DNA of 22,272 bases from an uncultured Candidatus Saccharibacteria bacterium (GCA_937902525.1 CALEKV010000116.1:1-22272); one strand, 5' to 3'; positions 1-8,531 are shown, numbered from the stretch's first letter. A program made the numbers and translations. Notes: generated by a model from the letters alone, not told the origin.

Positions 1-698
1 TCCACAATCGCAAAATTCAAGTCGCGCTGGCGCACCAAGTCAGCCTCATTTACCATGTTGTCACGCAGGTAGTCAAAACCAAACTCGCTATTTGTTCCGT
101 AAGTGATGTCAGCCTGGTAGGCTTCTTTGCGTGTGCAAGGCTTAAGTTTGCGCATGCGAGGGTCGGTGTGAGCGTCGTTATTAAAATCACTGTCGTATAT
201 GAACGATGCTTCATTAATGATTACGCCAGTCTTTAGTCCAAGAGCATCATAAATCTGGCCCATCCAACCAGCATCTCGCTGCGCCAAGTAATCATTGACC
301 GTGACAATGTGCACGCCCTTACCCGGAAGCGCATTTAAATACGCTGCTAAAGTTGACATGAGCGTTTTACCTTCACCGGTTTTTAACTCGGCCACATTGC
401 CTTCGTGTAGCACCATGCTACCAATCAGCTGCACATCATAATGACGCTCGCCAATCTCGCGGTCGGCCGTTTCGCGCACCAAGGCAAACGCATCAGGCAA
501 AATTGAGTCAAGCGTAACGCCTTTTTTTTGTAGTTTTTTGCGCAAAACGTCGGTCTGATCAGCCAACTCCTTTTTGCTCATTTTGGCGTATTTATCAGCT
601 AACGCATTCACCGTCACAACTTTTTTTTGCAGCCGATTGAGCACCTTTTTCTGTGGGTCGCCGAACACTTTCGTCAGCGCCTTTTGTCGATTCACCAT
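1..698 (-). CDS. secA: Preprotein translocase ATPase SecA, N-terminal part (cut by window edge)
   Basis: SecA is the cytosolic motor that drives unfolded preproteins through SecYEG. I translated the minus strand from ATG at 698 and got an unbroken frame of 232 codons to the window edge. It shows the Walker A KTGEGKT near residue 105, the helicase motif [10 protein letters not shown] and the SecA hallmark [17 protein letters not shown]. Before that hallmark lies an extra charged segment (about [15 protein letters not shown] onward) that is absent from E. coli SecA and that I recall from CPR and some other phyla. A GAGGG Shine-Dalgarno lies 5 bases before the ATG. About three quarters of the protein lies outside the window. 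hpf lies just upstream on the same strand, a common hpf-secA neighbourhood. Confidence 0.96.
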   Translation of the reverse strand, partial: MVNRQKALTKVFGDPQKKVLNRLQKKVVTVNALADKYAKMSKKELADQTDVLRKKLQKKGVTLDSILPDAFALVRETADREIGERHYDVQLIGSMVLHEGNVAELKTGEGKTLMSTLAAYLNALPGKGVHIVTVNDYLAQRDAGWMGQIYDALGLKTGVIINEASFIYDSDFNNDAHTDPRMRKLKPCTRKEAYQADITYGTNSEFGFDYLRDNMVNEADLVRQRDLNFAIV

Positions 699-741
699 TA
701 AAACCCTCTTTCCGTTTAAGGACACTATAAGAATACTAGTT

Positions 742-747
742 ATTATA
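742..747 (-). promoter_or_regulatory. Probable -10 box of secA
   Basis: On the minus strand TATAAT lies 43 bases before the secA ATG, in the 87-base gap after hpf. It predicts a leader of about 37 nt that includes the secA Shine-Dalgarno, so this is a leadered transcript. No good -35 was seen. Confidence 0.5.
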
Positions 748-785
748 CCCTGAATTACAGAGATGCAAAAGAGGCTTTGTTGGCC

Positions 786-1157
786 TTAGCCGCGTTCGTA
801 GCTGCGCTTGAACTTGTCCAATAGCTTACGGCGCCCAACATGTGGAATAATTTCTTGCTTATACTTGCGTAGTTGGTTAGCAATTTTTGCCTCGACAATA
901 TCAGTTGCCGCCAGTACATTCATGGTTGAGTCTTTAGCAGTAATGACTTTGTCGGGCACGTTTAACACCACTTCCACCTCATATTTATTGCCGTGGCTTT
1001 GGTTGATTTCAGCTAATTTTACTGCCGCATTAATACTTTTGCGGGCATGGCGTGGCGCCAAGCGGTCAAGCGCACCAATTTTTTTTCGGACATATTTTTT
1101 AGTAGCTTCATCAGGCGTGTATGTGCCGACTCCAGTTATCTCGATATTTGTGATCAT
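786..1157 (-). CDS. hpf: Ribosome hibernation promoting factor, short (single-domain) form
   Basis: This is a 123-residue S30AE/HPF-RaiA family protein. Such proteins bind the decoding centre of the 30S subunit and silence idle ribosomes. The beta-alpha-beta-beta-beta-alpha pattern is visible: an N-terminal strand ITGVGTYTP, the helix KYVRKKIGALDRL, the strands EVEVVLNVPDKVITAK, then the helix AATDIVEAKIANQLRKY and a basic tail. It lacks the C-terminal dimerisation domain of long HPF. The open frame extends upstream to 1262, but that part overlaps pyrD and does not resemble HPF. ATG at 1157 has a near-perfect AAGGAGGT six bases upstream, which decides the start. An extended -10 promoter lies just upstream. 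Confidence 0.93.
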   Translation of the reverse strand: MITNIEITGVGTYTPDEATKKYVRKKIGALDRLAPRHARKSINAAVKLAEINQSHGNKYEVEVVLNVPDKVITAKDSTMNVLAATDIVEAKIANQLRKYKQEIIPHVGRRKLLDKFKRSYERG

Positions 1158-1193
1158 GTGTGACCTCCTTTTCGACGATGACTTGATACTTAT

Positions 1194-1202
1194 AGTATAG
1201 CA
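1194..1202 (-). promoter_or_regulatory. Extended -10 promoter of hpf
   Basis: The minus strand reads TGC TATACT directly after the pyrD stop, giving a leader of about 30 nt with the strong hpf Shine-Dalgarno. The 13-base string GCTATACTATAAG is shared with the start region of the GltS-like gene (17661-17673). Confidence 0.6.
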
Positions 1203-1215
1203 CGAATGCTTAAAC

Positions 1216-2346
1216 TTATGAGACGTCCACTCCAATTGCCTGACTGATATGCGTAAAGCCATCGCGCTTCAATAACTCCACCAGACCAGCATTGATTTCG
1301 CCCACTACCTGTGGGCCTTCAAAAATCATGCCAGTAATCATATCCACCAGGGTAGCACCGGCCCGGATTTTTTCATACGCGTGTTCAGCTGTGAAGACGC
1401 CGCCCGCCCCGATGATTGCCATTTTTCTACCATGACGGCGGTAGGTTTCACACACCAAATCGGTGGTTATTTTACGATTGGGGGCACCACTCAAATTACC
1501 ATTAACTTCTATCGGCAAATTATCTTTAAGCTCAACATTTTGCCTATCTTTGCGCAAGTTACCAATCGTTAATGCGGCAACGCCATGAGCGGCTGCAACA
1601 TCAGTCAGCTCTAAAAATTGTTCAATTGGGACGCTAATCGGCATTTTAATAAAAATCGGCTTATCAAGCGCTAGCGCATCAACAACGCTCAATAACATAT
1701 CCAGCCGCTCGGGTGTAGCGAAGTCTTCACCGCCATACGCATTTGGGCAGCTGATATTAATTTCCAGCGCCCCTACATTACCTTCACCGTCAAACATTGC
1801 CAGACTAGCGGCGTAATCGCGAATCCCATCAATATCATTTGCCGTACGCTTAGAGTTTGTTTTTGCCACAGAAACAATTAGCGGAAATTTTTGAAAAATA
1901 CTAGCTGCATATTTCCCGACCCTATGCACTACAACTTCCGTTCCTTCGCTAGGTAACCCGGCATTAACCACTAGAGATTGGGTTTTTGGTAGACGGTAAA
2001 ACCAATCACCCTTGTTACCGCTATACTGCCCCCAGGTCACACTGCCACCGGTCATAAAGCCAAAGCCAACCGCCCGCATAATACGAGGGGTATCGATGCC
2101 CTTATCAAACCCTGCACTGAGGCCCACAGGGTTACGGAACACCAACCCGGCCACCGTTTGTTCCAGGTACTTAGCATTTTGATAGCTCCATAGCTTGGGT
2201 AGCGAGCGCATACCTGGTACACGCCCAACAAACTTTGCCATTTTAATCATGTGCTTATGAACGCTATCTGGGCGCTGCTTAAATAACACCGGCTTAACAA
2301 CGTGTTTATAACCGCTACGGGTCACCCTACTTACTACTTTTACCAT
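1216..2346 (-). CDS. pyrD: Dihydroorotate dehydrogenase, class 2-like with a class 1-type cysteine
   Basis: This FMN enzyme oxidises dihydroorotate to orotate in pyrimidine synthesis. The frame gives 376-377 residues. The first 60 or so form a basic helical extension followed by TVAGLVFRNPVGLSAGFDKG, as in membrane-bound class 2 (quinone-dependent) enzymes. The phosphate-binding end AIIGAGGVFTAEHAYEKI and GATLVDMITGMIFEGP is typical. The active-site loop reads EINISCPN (Cys about residue 200, codon at 1747-1749), where E. coli PyrD has NISSPN with catalytic Ser. Two ATGs lie in tandem (2349 and 2346); GGAGG is too close to the first, so I prefer 2346. serS lies 20 bases upstream, so the two are probably co-transcribed. 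No other pyrimidine gene is nearby. Confidence 0.92.
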   Translation of the reverse strand: MVKVVSRVTRSGYKHVVKPVLFKQRPDSVHKHMIKMAKFVGRVPGMRSLPKLWSYQNAKYLEQTVAGLVFRNPVGLSAGFDKGIDTPRIMRAVGFGFMTGGSVTWGQYSGNKGDWFYRLPKTQSLVVNAGLPSEGTEVVVHRVGKYAASIFQKFPLIVSVAKTNSKRTANDIDGIRDYAASLAMFDGEGNVGALEINISCPNAYGGEDFATPERLDMLLSVVDALALDKPIFIKMPISVPIEQFLELTDVAAAHGVAALTIGNLRKDRQNVELKDNLPIEVNGNLSGAPNRKITTDLVCETYRRHGRKMAIIGAGGVFTAEHAYEKIRAGATLVDMITGMIFEGPQVVGEINAGLVELLKRDGFTHISQAIGVDVS

Positions 2347-2369
2347 CATGCCTCCACGTTTTTTGTTTA

Positions 2370-3665
2370 CTAAATATATTCTCGATTGCCCATATATCCA
2401 CGCAAAGCCTCAGGGATTTTAACGCGGTAATCTTGCGTCTGATAATTCTCGATAATCGCAACCATAATCCGCCCAAGCGCAAACGCGGTCGCATCGTTAG
2501 TATGGACAAGTTCAGTGCCTTCACCACAACGCACGCGAGTGTTGAGGCGTCGTGCTTGATAATCAGTCATGTAATCAGCCGTGTGGGTTTCACGGTACTT
2601 ATTCTGCCCGGGCAACCAAGCCTCCATATCGACACCGCGCGCATCCGGCTTGCCAATGTCGCCTGTCACCTTAAGCAGTACATGATAAGGAATACGAAGG
2701 GCAGCAAGGAGATATTCTTGGATAGCAATGAACAGTAAATGCTCGTTATAGCTGGTCGCGGCAGTAGAAAAACTTTCCATTTCAAGCTTATCAAACTGGT
2801 GCATGCGGATAATACCTTCCATGTCCTTTCCATAGGTGCCCGCCTCTTTACGGAAGCTGGTCGCAAAACCAAGGTACCTGACTGGCATATCATTTTCTTC
2901 AAAGATTTCACCGGCGTGCATACTACCAAGCACATGCTCAGCACTGCCCTGTAACCATAATTCCTCGCCCTCGATTTTATAGCGGTCATCCTGGGGCTCA
3001 AGACGATCCATTTGGTCATAGGCTTCAGTCTTAATCATAAGCGGCGGCAACACTGGGATAAATGGCTTCGTGTTAACATCAAGCCCGGCATTATTCACGA
3101 TTTCAGCTATCTTTGCCTCGTCGGTTAATGTATCAATAACAAAATGTTCTATAGCCAGCTGCAACTTGACCAAATCGCCCATGATATACGCAAAGCGACT
3201 ACCGGCAACCTTAGCGGCGCGCTCTTTATCTAACCACCCGCGTTGTTCGGCAATTTCCGCATGATTGCGCGGCGTAAAATCAAACTGCGGGATATCCCCA
3301 GCGGTCTTTGTAACGACATTGCTATCTTCGCTCAAGGCAACTGGTACATCATCCGCTGGCATGTTTGGTACCTTTTTTAAGAGCGTAACAAACTCGTCGT
3401 TTGCCGTACGTAAATATTCTTCGCGTTCAGACAGCTCCACTTTAATCTGCTTGCCTTCATCAATCAACGCTTGCTCCGGCTTGCCGCCCTTCATTTTTGC
3501 GGCGATTTCATTGCGCCGAGTGCGTAGTTCGTCTACCCCCTGCTGTAACTGGCGCCGTGACGCGTCAAGCTCAAGTAGTTCCTGAATATTAACGTCATAG
3601 CCCTTTTGCCGGGCAGCCTCTTGCACGCGCTCGGCGTTTTCGCGGATAAATTTAATATCTAACAT
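2370..3665 (-). CDS. serS: Seryl-tRNA synthetase
   Basis: This class II enzyme charges tRNA-Ser. At 431 residues it has the usual length. Residues 1-110 form the tRNA-binding coiled coil (start MLDIKFIRENAERVQ, then long charged heptads). Motif 2 reads FRKEAGTYGKDMEGIIRMHQF. The C-terminal part has TDYQARRLNTRVR and motif 3 at 390-401. Two sites differ from the usual pattern: ADYMTDYQARR replaces the common SCSN-type sequence, and NDATAFALGRIM replaces NGSGLAVGRT. I regard these as lineage variants, since the gene is otherwise intact. The start matches the canonical SerRS N-terminus. A -10 box ends 6 bases before the ATG, suggesting a leaderless mRNA. It ends in TAG. Confidence 0.96.
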   Translation of the reverse strand: MLDIKFIRENAERVQEAARQKGYDVNIQELLELDASRRQLQQGVDELRTRRNEIAAKMKGGKPEQALIDEGKQIKVELSEREEYLRTANDEFVTLLKKVPNMPADDVPVALSEDSNVVTKTAGDIPQFDFTPRNHAEIAEQRGWLDKERAAKVAGSRFAYIMGDLVKLQLAIEHFVIDTLTDEAKIAEIVNNAGLDVNTKPFIPVLPPLMIKTEAYDQMDRLEPQDDRYKIEGEELWLQGSAEHVLGSMHAGEIFEENDMPVRYLGFATSFRKEAGTYGKDMEGIIRMHQFDKLEMESFSTAATSYNEHLLFIAIQEYLLAALRIPYHVLLKVTGDIGKPDARGVDMEAWLPGQNKYRETHTADYMTDYQARRLNTRVRCGEGTELVHTNDATAFALGRIMVAIIENYQTQDYRVKIPEALRGYMGNREYI

Positions 3666-3671
3666 ACTCCT

Positions 3672-3680
3672 ATTGTACCA
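3672..3680 (-). promoter_or_regulatory. Extended -10 promoter of serS, leaderless arrangement
   Basis: The minus strand reads TGG TACAAT, then AGGAGT, then the ATG. The -10 ends 6 bases before the ATG, so transcription is expected to begin at the A of the start codon. The AGGAG between them is too close to the ATG (one base) to act as a normal Shine-Dalgarno. Confidence 0.6.
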
Positions 3681-3708
3681 TCTAGTAACCCGCTACGGAC
3701 ACGCGCGC

Positions 3709-5067
3709 TTATTCTGTGCGCAATGCTTCGATAGGGTCAAGCCGCGCCGCCTTACGTGCCGGGAACCAGCCCGCAATGACTGCAATAAATTCCAACGCAA
3801 GAATCATCAGGCCAATTTGCCACCACACAAAGATCAGCAGTTTATTTTCACCTAAATCAAGTGCTTTCGTAATAATAGGGTTGGCAATCCAGCCAAGGAC
3901 TAGCCCCACTGCTGCCCCTAATGAGCCGCCAAAAAAACCAATCCATGCCGCCTCGTTGCGGAACAGTCGCGCCACACCACTGCGCGACATGACAAGAGCC
4001 TTCATTAAGCCAATCTGGCTCGTGCGCTCTAACACACTAATGTATTGCGTATTAATTATCCCAAACACGCTCGCAATCAAAGCAAGTACAGCAAAGCCCG
4101 CCACAATCCCCTGTAAAATATTCACGAACGTGAACAATATTGTTTGGGCATCTTTTGCCGTTTGCACACTAAAACCGTAATCGCCTTTAATTGCTTGTTT
4201 TGCGGCCTCGGTGTCACCTTTTGCAATCGCCGTGACACCTAAAACCTGCCCAGCCGTTTTGCTATTACCCTCTGTAAACTCAGTCGCAATCCTAGCGGCA
4301 TCAGTCGAAACTAATAGCTGTGTCATTGAGGTCAGCGCCATGGCGGATTTTTTTGCCACCGCCACCACGGTGTATTCAAATGGTTTTTGCTCTGGTTTTA
4401 CCAAATCGGCTACAGCCGCCTGGCCGCCAGCCATAAATGCCGCTGCAATTTGCTCTTCCGTTGGGGACTGCGCGCTACGTGAAAACGTTACAATGATTTT
4501 TTTACCCAGCAAGTCTTTTGGCGCCACGCCAAGCTCGCTCGCGTATTCTTCGGGCACGACTATTTGGCTATCCTTGATTTGCTGCCCCAGTTTTGGCAGC
4601 TCGCCAGCCACCGTATTGTTAATAATCGTCGAGTCGTAATAGCTTAAGGCTGCTGTGTATTTTTTAGCATTACCCTCAAACTGCGTATACGTCGGTGTTA
4701 AATTATATAGCGGCACCACATCTTTGATATCGCTGCGTGCCTGCAATTTTGCAATGTCATCTTTATTTAACATTTTTACCGTGCTACCCTGCCGGTATCC
4801 TTGGGCGGTATCTTCGGAATACTCTTGTAATTTCATACTACCGCCGCGGCCCGAAGTGAGCGAATCGTCCTTTGTGATAAATAACGCCTGGGGGTCAATG
4901 TTATTTTTTAACAAATCATCGGCATAGCGGCGCGCGCCCTCCCCCGCCGCCATACTGAGCGTTAAGGTGAATGCACCCACGGCAATCGCCAGGCTGGTTA
5001 AAAACGTACGCACCTTCGCCTGGTTCAAATTGAGCGCTGCTCGTTTAGCTATATCCAGACGTTTCAT
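3709..5067 (-). CDS. ABC transporter permease, MacB/FtsX family
   Basis: This 452-residue membrane protein has the MacB-type layout. A first membrane helix (about residues 17-40, RTFLTSLAIAVGAFTLTL) is followed by a large extracytoplasmic domain (about 45-310) and three C-terminal helices (about 315-345, 365-395 and 412-438). It ends in the FtsX-like cytoplasmic segment GWFPARKAARLDPIEALR. It is probably a dimeric permease energised by the ATPase encoded directly upstream. ATG at 5067 shares its A with the ATPase stop (TGATG) and has AGGAGG seven bases upstream; a GTG one codon earlier is less likely. Families of this kind export peptides or antibiotics, or release lipoproteins; the substrate cannot be read from the sequence. 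Confidence 0.88.
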   Translation of the reverse strand: MKRLDIAKRAALNLNQAKVRTFLTSLAIAVGAFTLTLSMAAGEGARRYADDLLKNNIDPQALFITKDDSLTSGRGGSMKLQEYSEDTAQGYRQGSTVKMLNKDDIAKLQARSDIKDVVPLYNLTPTYTQFEGNAKKYTAALSYYDSTIINNTVAGELPKLGQQIKDSQIVVPEEYASELGVAPKDLLGKKIIVTFSRSAQSPTEEQIAAAFMAGGQAAVADLVKPEQKPFEYTVVAVAKKSAMALTSMTQLLVSTDAARIATEFTEGNSKTAGQVLGVTAIAKGDTEAAKQAIKGDYGFSVQTAKDAQTILFTFVNILQGIVAGFAVLALIASVFGIINTQYISVLERTSQIGLMKALVMSRSGVARLFRNEAAWIGFFGGSLGAAVGLVLGWIANPIITKALDLGENKLLIFVWWQIGLMILALEFIAVIAGWFPARKAARLDPIEALRTE

Positions 5068-5762
5068 CACCTACCCTCCTGCCTACGTTCAATCTTTTCA
5101 ATAGTGCCATCTTTAATATGAATCTGCATATCACACCGCCTAGCAATATCAATATCATGCGTAACAATAATTAGTGTGGCATTATTTAGTTTGGCATAAC
5201 CAAACAATAATCGTTCGATCTTTAGACCGGTAACGCTGTCTAGGTTACCGGTCGGCTCATCTGCAAATAGTATTTTTGGCTTACTGACGATAGCACGCGC
5301 AATCGCTAAGCGCTGCTTTTGTCCGCCACTTAAATCTTTAGCCTTACTCCTCGCTTTATCTGATAACCCCACGGCCTCTAGGGCTCGCATTATCCTGCTT
5401 TTCCGGTATCGCTGCGAAACCTGGGCTATTTCTAACGGCAGGCTAACATTGCTATAACATGTATCGTTGCCCTGCACAAAGAAGCTCTGGAATATGAACG
5501 CCATTTTTTCACTGCGGAACTTATCCACGGCCCTAGGCTTCAGCTTCAAAATATCCTGGCCGTCAATTATAACCTGACCATACCCCGGCCTGTCCAGCCC
5601 GCTCATAGCGTGCATAAGCGTGCTTTTGCCGCTACCGCTTTTACCTACGATCGCAACCGTCACTCCATTGGGGATAACAAGATTGATATCTTTAAGCGCT
5701 GTAAACGTGTTTTTCTTTTTACCGTAGGTTTTCGTAACGTCTTTTAGCTCTATCGTCGCCAC
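5067..5762 (-). CDS. ABC transporter ATP-binding protein, MacB/LolD type
   Basis: This 231-residue nucleotide-binding protein has all the expected motifs: Walker [10 protein letters not shown] (40-48), Q-loop IFQSFF, signature [14 protein letters not shown], Walker [13 protein letters not shown] and H-loop IIVTHD. The length and the ADEPTGNLD form place it in the MacB/LolD/FtsE group, whose partners are permeases like the next gene. It starts with GTG, overlapping the upstream TAG by one base (TAGTG), and its own TGA overlaps the permease ATG, so all three genes look translationally coupled. Its TGA stop shows that UGA is a stop codon in this genome. Confidence 0.94.
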   Translation of the reverse strand: MATIELKDVTKTYGKKKNTFTALKDINLVIPNGVTVAIVGKSGSGKSTLMHAMSGLDRPGYGQVIIDGQDILKLKPRAVDKFRSEKMAFIFQSFFVQGNDTCYSNVSLPLEIAQVSQRYRKSRIMRALEAVGLSDKARSKAKDLSGGQKQRLAIARAIVSKPKILFADEPTGNLDSVTGLKIERLLFGYAKLNNATLIIVTHDIDIARRCDMQIHIKDGTIEKIERRQEGR

Positions 5763-6934
5763 TACTGCGCCTTTACAAGCTTAACTTTTGGTCCACGACC
5801 GTTTGCTTCGTACTCACCGCGGATGGCGTAAAGCAATGCGCCAGTCCCGAACGCTAGCGAGCCTAAAATGGCAAGCATATTAACAAACGGAATAATAAAT
5901 AACACACCAAGGCCGAGTGCTGCGAGTGCCGTTGCTGAGACTGGGTGCATTTTTTGCTTTGCGAACAGTACGCGACCCAGATAAATAGCGGTCACACCCG
6001 CGCTCACTGCGCACAACGCTAACCACACCAAAATCAAAGCAATACCAAGCGGTAACGCAATAACGCTTGCCATCAGGGTGATAACAATTATTGGCACGAC
6101 AATTATCGACACTAGGCCGATTGCAGTTGCCAGAATAACATCACGGGGAGAAATACTCGTAGCCGTGTGCATCTTTTTGGGAAACGCCAACCTAAGCGCA
6201 AGAGCAATTAACAACACCCACACAACCACCAAAAACGTCCACATGGCGAAGCCCTGCACCGCAAGACCAGCCTGTCGGCCTGAATACTTGCTGTTTTCGT
6301 CTCGCTTGACATCACCATTCACAGTACCGTTGATTTGTGCATCTGTGCTACTGGCATAATGCAAAAATCCGCCGATTACTGCGTCTTTACCCACTGTCAG
6401 GTTGTCGTAAATCCCCTCCACGTCACGCGACACAGGGCCATTAATAACACCGGTCTGGGCGGTGGCGACAATATCACGTCCGACGCTACCATTCATCAAC
6501 ACCTCACTACCGCTAAGCACAGCATCTCGCCCAATCCGAGCCGCAGTTTCAACAGTGACTGTTGTTTTAGCAAAAGCCGATGCGCTACCACCAATTTCGC
6601 CACCGAGTGTGACGTTTTCCCCTGCTACGCGCACATCGCCAGTTACTTTACCGCGTACCGACACGGTTACGCCAGCACAGTTCACGTCGCCATTAACGGT
6701 ACCTGTAATAACAATCGTTTGCGCCGCACAGTTCACGTCGCCATTAACGGTACCTTCAATATGTACATCATTACCAGCAAAATAGACTGCGCCGTCAACC
6801 GTATCCCCTGGCTTGACGTAGTTAGTAGTACTGTCTCCGTAGCGACCCGCCGCAAAACTACTTGGCGCAGTCAGAAACACCCCACATGCTAGCGCAAATA
6901 CCACGCCCACGCCTGCAAACAATTTATTACGCAT
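5762..6934 (-). CDS. Secreted bactofilin-like repeat protein with C-terminal membrane helices
   Basis: This protein of about 390 residues starts with a signal peptide (basic MRNK, a hydrophobic stretch, then SSFAAG). Residues 35-215 are a series of 17-residue turns built on G-x-V-x-G-D-V (for example GTVNGDVNCA twice, then GKVTGDVRVA), the pattern of polymer-forming bactofilin beta-helices. About four hydrophobic helices follow (residues 230-370), then a short basic cytoplasmic tail. With a signal peptide, the repeat domain should face outside, unlike classical cytoplasmic bactofilins. Its stop overlaps the start of the ABC ATPase, so it is the first gene of that operon. Of two in-frame ATGs, the one at 6934 has the better spacing (8 bases) from GGGGAGG than the one at 6940. 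The function is an inference: a surface or envelope scaffold working with the transporter. Confidence 0.8.
   Translation of the reverse strand: MRNKLFAGVGVVFALACGVFLTAPSSFAAGRYGDSTTNYVKPGDTVDGAVYFAGNDVHIEGTVNGDVNCAAQTIVITGTVNGDVNCAGVTVSVRGKVTGDVRVAGENVTLGGEIGGSASAFAKTTVTVETAARIGRDAVLSGSEVLMNGSVGRDIVATAQTGVINGPVSRDVEGIYDNLTVGKDAVIGGFLHYASSTDAQINGTVNGDVKRDENSKYSGRQAGLAVQGFAMWTFLVVVWVLLIALALRLAFPKKMHTATSISPRDVILATAIGLVSIIVVPIIVITLMASVIALPLGIALILVWLALCAVSAGVTAIYLGRVLFAKQKMHPVSATALAALGLGVLFIIPFVNMLAILGSLAFGTGALLYAIRGEYEANGRGPKVKLVKAQ
6675..6755. repeat. Two identical 30-bp direct repeats inside the bactofilin-like gene
   Basis: Positions 6675-6704 and 6726-6755 are identical over 30 bases and lie 51 bases apart. 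This is exactly one 17-residue turn of the encoded beta-helix, so it marks a recent internal duplication of a coding repeat. Confidence 0.9.
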
Positions 6935-6968
6935 ACACATAACCTCCCCGCGTTATTTATACATCACC

Positions 6969-6998
6969 AGTATATAGTGCTTTTGCTGTTTATGGCAA
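6969..6998 (-). promoter_or_regulatory. Promoter of the bactofilin-like/ABC operon
   Basis: On the minus strand TTGCCA (6998-6993) and TATACT (6974-6969) are separated by 18 bases. The predicted start near 6962 gives a leader of about 28 nt including GGGGAGG. A second possible -10 (TATAAA, 6961-6956) lies closer to the gene. Confidence 0.5.
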
Positions 6999-7034
6999 AC
7001 GTGTCACAGACAATTGTGGTTTTTGTAAAGTTAT

Positions 7035-8531
7035 TCACAGCTTAGCTTCAGGGTAGAGTTCTTTTGTAGCTTCATCGTAATCAACCCGTAGCTGCGGAAA
7101 AGGTACGCCTTCCCGGGCTGTCACACCTTCGAACATCCAAAAAACCCGCTCACTATTGCCCCAACCGCACGCTGGTGGCATGCCGTATTCCAGCATTTCG
7201 ATGTAGTCAATGTCCAGCATCATCGCCTCATCATCACCGCTATCACGCATATTCTGCTGTTCAATAAAGCGGCCATATTGATCGATTGGGTCATTTAGTT
7301 CACTAAACCCGTTACCAAGTTCACTGCCAAGCATGACTGGCTGAAAACGCTGCACAGTGTTTCCATCAGGATTACTTTTGCTAAGTGGACTGATAAACCT
7401 TGGCGTGTTCACTAACCATACGGGCCCCGCAATCTCTTTGCGAATGTTTTTCCATAATTTATCAATACCCCGTGGGATACTGTCAGTCTTTTCAACTTCC
7501 AGGTTATTCTCTTTCAGCCTAACAGACACTTCTTCAATACTAGTATTCCACACATCGATACCGTAGCGGTCTTTTAAAACCGTGGCATAGTCCCACCGTT
7601 CCCACGGTCTTTCCAAGTCAATTTCAAAACCGCGCACCTTAAACTGTAAAGTCCCAAAAGTTTCCTTAAGAACGTATTTATACATTCCTTCCATAAATGC
7701 CATGCCGTCTTCCCAGTTGGCATAAGCCCAATACCATTCCATTGCAACGTGTTCTGGTAAATGTTCATCACTATAGTTTTCATTCCTAAAGCGTGGGCCA
7801 AGGTCATAGACCTTTTCAAAGCCGGCGCCAATCAGGCGTTTCAGCGGCAACTCGTGGCTGATACGTAGGTAAAAATCTTGGTCTAATGCGTCCATGTGAG
7901 TCACAAAGGGGTTGGCATCGGCCCCGCCGGTGGTATGCTCCAAAACTGGTATATTGATTTCGATAAACCCGTGGTCATCCAAATACCTGCGCGTAGCCCG
8001 CCAAAACCTACTGCGGCGTATGAATCGTTCCCGCACTTCTACGTTCACGTTCATATCGACATATCGACGGCGCAAACGCTCTTCCTTGCTCACCAGCTCT
8101 GCTGGTATTGGGCGGAGTGTCTTTGTTAGCAAGCGTAGCTTAGTAACGCTAACTGATATTTCACCGGTTTTGGTTTTAATTAGCGGTCCGGTCGCTTCAA
8201 TAAAATCACCTGTATCCAGGAGTGGCAGTTGATCCATGCCAAGCACGCCCTGTGCGGCGTCTAATGGAGCGACTTGCTCGGCGGTCAAAAATAGCTGTAT
8301 ACTCCCGCTCATATCGCGAACGACAATAAACCCAAGTTTACCGAATTTACGAATAGCCATCACGCGCCCAGTGACCGTCACTACCTGGTTTTCAATTACA
8401 TCAAAGTTGTCAATCAGCTGCTTTGCCTGGTGCGTACGATGCGCCTGTGCTGGGTATGGATCGATACCCATGTCTTTAAGCTGCTTAAGCTTGCGTAAAC
8501 GCTCATCACGATAATCTTTCAGTGTTGCCAT
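7035..8531 (-). CDS. lysS: Lysyl-tRNA synthetase, class II
   Basis: The 498 residues are close to the length of E. coli LysS (505). An N-terminal OB-fold anticodon-binding domain (about 45-140, VTVTGRVMAIRKFGKLGFIVVRDMSG) precedes the catalytic core. The core has RRRYVDMNVN, ITGGADANPF-like TTGGADANPFVTHMDALDQDFYLRIS, motif 2 FRNE (248-251) and motif 3 GWGNSER (456-462). Motif 2 continues as NYSDEHLPEHVAMEWYWAY rather than the usual GIxxRHNPEFT, and motif 3 departs from GLGxGIDR, so the active-site edges are unusual. A frame extension to 8543 exists, but GGAGG five bases before the ATG at 8531 fixes the start. It ends in TGA. Confidence 0.95.
   Translation of the reverse strand: MATLKDYRDERLRKLKQLKDMGIDPYPAQAHRTHQAKQLIDNFDVIENQVVTVTGRVMAIRKFGKLGFIVVRDMSGSIQLFLTAEQVAPLDAAQGVLGMDQLPLLDTGDFIEATGPLIKTKTGEISVSVTKLRLLTKTLRPIPAELVSKEERLRRRYVDMNVNVEVRERFIRRSRFWRATRRYLDDHGFIEINIPVLEHTTGGADANPFVTHMDALDQDFYLRISHELPLKRLIGAGFEKVYDLGPRFRNENYSDEHLPEHVAMEWYWAYANWEDGMAFMEGMYKYVLKETFGTLQFKVRGFEIDLERPWERWDYATVLKDRYGIDVWNTSIEEVSVRLKENNLEVEKTDSIPRGIDKLWKNIRKEIAGPVWLVNTPRFISPLSKSNPDGNTVQRFQPVMLGSELGNGFSELNDPIDQYGRFIEQQNMRDSGDDEAMMLDIDYIEMLEYGMPPACGWGNSERVFWMFEGVTAREGVPFPQLRVDYDEATKELYPEAKL

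Noticed and set aside
4211..4639. 142-codon plus-strand frame inside the permease gene
   Set aside because: It is antisense to a permease with clear membrane helices and an overlapping operon partner. The antisense translation has no family features.
6675..6755. 30-bp direct repeats as a mobile-element or recombination site
   Set aside because: The 51-base period equals one 17-residue beta-helix turn, so the repeats are explained by the encoded protein.
6335..6892. Long plus-strand open frames opposite the bactofilin-like gene
   Set aside because: The translation is low-complexity and rich in His, Thr and Asn with no domain. It is a shadow of the repetitive gene on the minus strand, which has a signal peptide and operon context.
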